This document shows, piece by piece, positions 42,707 through 42,752 of a stretch of DNA of 42,752 nucleotides. The first letter of the stretch is position 1, and every line of letters starts with the position of its first letter. A program made the translations under genes and the position numbers. The notes below the pieces were generated by a model. It was not told the DNA's origin. It saw only the letters and a program-made list of their open reading frames with translations, and made no database searches. The stretch is from Acetatifactor sp. (lineage in GTDB: Bacteria; Bacillota; Clostridia; Lachnospirales; Lachnospiraceae), in assembly GCA_018385425.1 (NCBI GenBank), contig JAHBAA010000041.1:1-42752 (forward strand), read 5' to 3'.

Positions 42707-42734
42707 ATTATAATGAAACCAGACAGAAACACAA
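42707..42734 (-). promoter_or_regulatory. Probable promoter of the MMPL-GLUG operon
   Basis: Minus strand TTGTGT (42729-42734), 16 bases, perfect TATAAT (42707-42712). A small palindrome AACA-GT-TGTT and an inverted TTGTT/AACAA pair lie between it and the gene and might bind a TetR-type regulator. Confidence 0.5.
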
Positions 42735-42752
42735 TACACATTTTTTTGACAG

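Noticed and set aside
1-42752. CRISPR arrays, tRNA or rRNA genes, complete transposase genes, phage genes
   Set aside because: None seen on either strand by eye; a tRNA or Rfam scan would be needed to exclude small RNA genes fully.

Overview
The window reads as chromosome of a low-to-mid GC Gram-positive gut-type Firmicute, most likely a butyrate-forming Lachnospiraceae. Reasons: strong AGGAGG-type ribosome binding sites, TTGACA/TATAAT promoters with 17-base spacers, a phosphate butyryltransferase-butyrate kinase operon, a secA-prfB pair with the release-factor frameshift, an FMN riboswitch in front of a RibU-type transporter, and a xylan/xylo-oligosaccharide locus. No rRNA, tRNA, CRISPR array, prophage or complete insertion sequence was seen.

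Layout. 1-331: a likely small RNA (promoter, structured transcript, terminator) reading leftward. 332-3470: a PadR regulator with a three-palindrome promoter region, a flavoprotein, an unknown membrane protein and a PfkB sugar kinase. 3488-13010: a carbohydrate locus with a GH43 beta-xylosidase, a two-gene YjjP/YjjB (ThrE-like) exporter, a GH3 glycosidase, an AraC regulator, a GPH sugar symporter and a second GH43. Two decayed reading frames lie in it. 13068-13780: a gene-free block of tandem repeats and long palindromes. 13801-16050: a stand-alone GMP synthase ATP-pyrophosphatase subunit and an FMN-riboswitch-controlled ribU. 16051-20740: a MarR-controlled heterodimeric ABC exporter plus a small membrane protein. 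20749-24447: tex, then two rightward membrane proteins. 24513-28251: prfB (programmed frameshift plus an unexpected in-frame amber codon) and secA. 28492-32045: a HerA-like ATPase, a lipoprotein with a barnase domain, and a LacI regulator. 32057-36257: potassium uptake genes ktrA and ktrB, butyrate kinase, an unannotated 47-residue reading frame, and phosphate butyryltransferase. 36363-42752: a HAD phosphatase, a giant GLUG-repeat/coiled-coil surface protein, and an MMPL/RND transporter whose end overlaps the surface protein's start.

How they fit together: xylo-oligosaccharides would enter through the GPH symporter and be cut by the two GH43 enzymes and the GH3 enzyme under AraC control. Fermentation would end in the Ptb-Buk route, which yields ATP and butyrate. 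The most unusual points are the MMPL-GLUG pair, the amber codon in prfB, the candidate small RNA at the left edge, the hidden small gene between ptb and buk, the anchored barnase-like RNase with no visible barstar, and the repeat block beside guaA. All similarity statements come from reading the sequence by eye; no database search was run.
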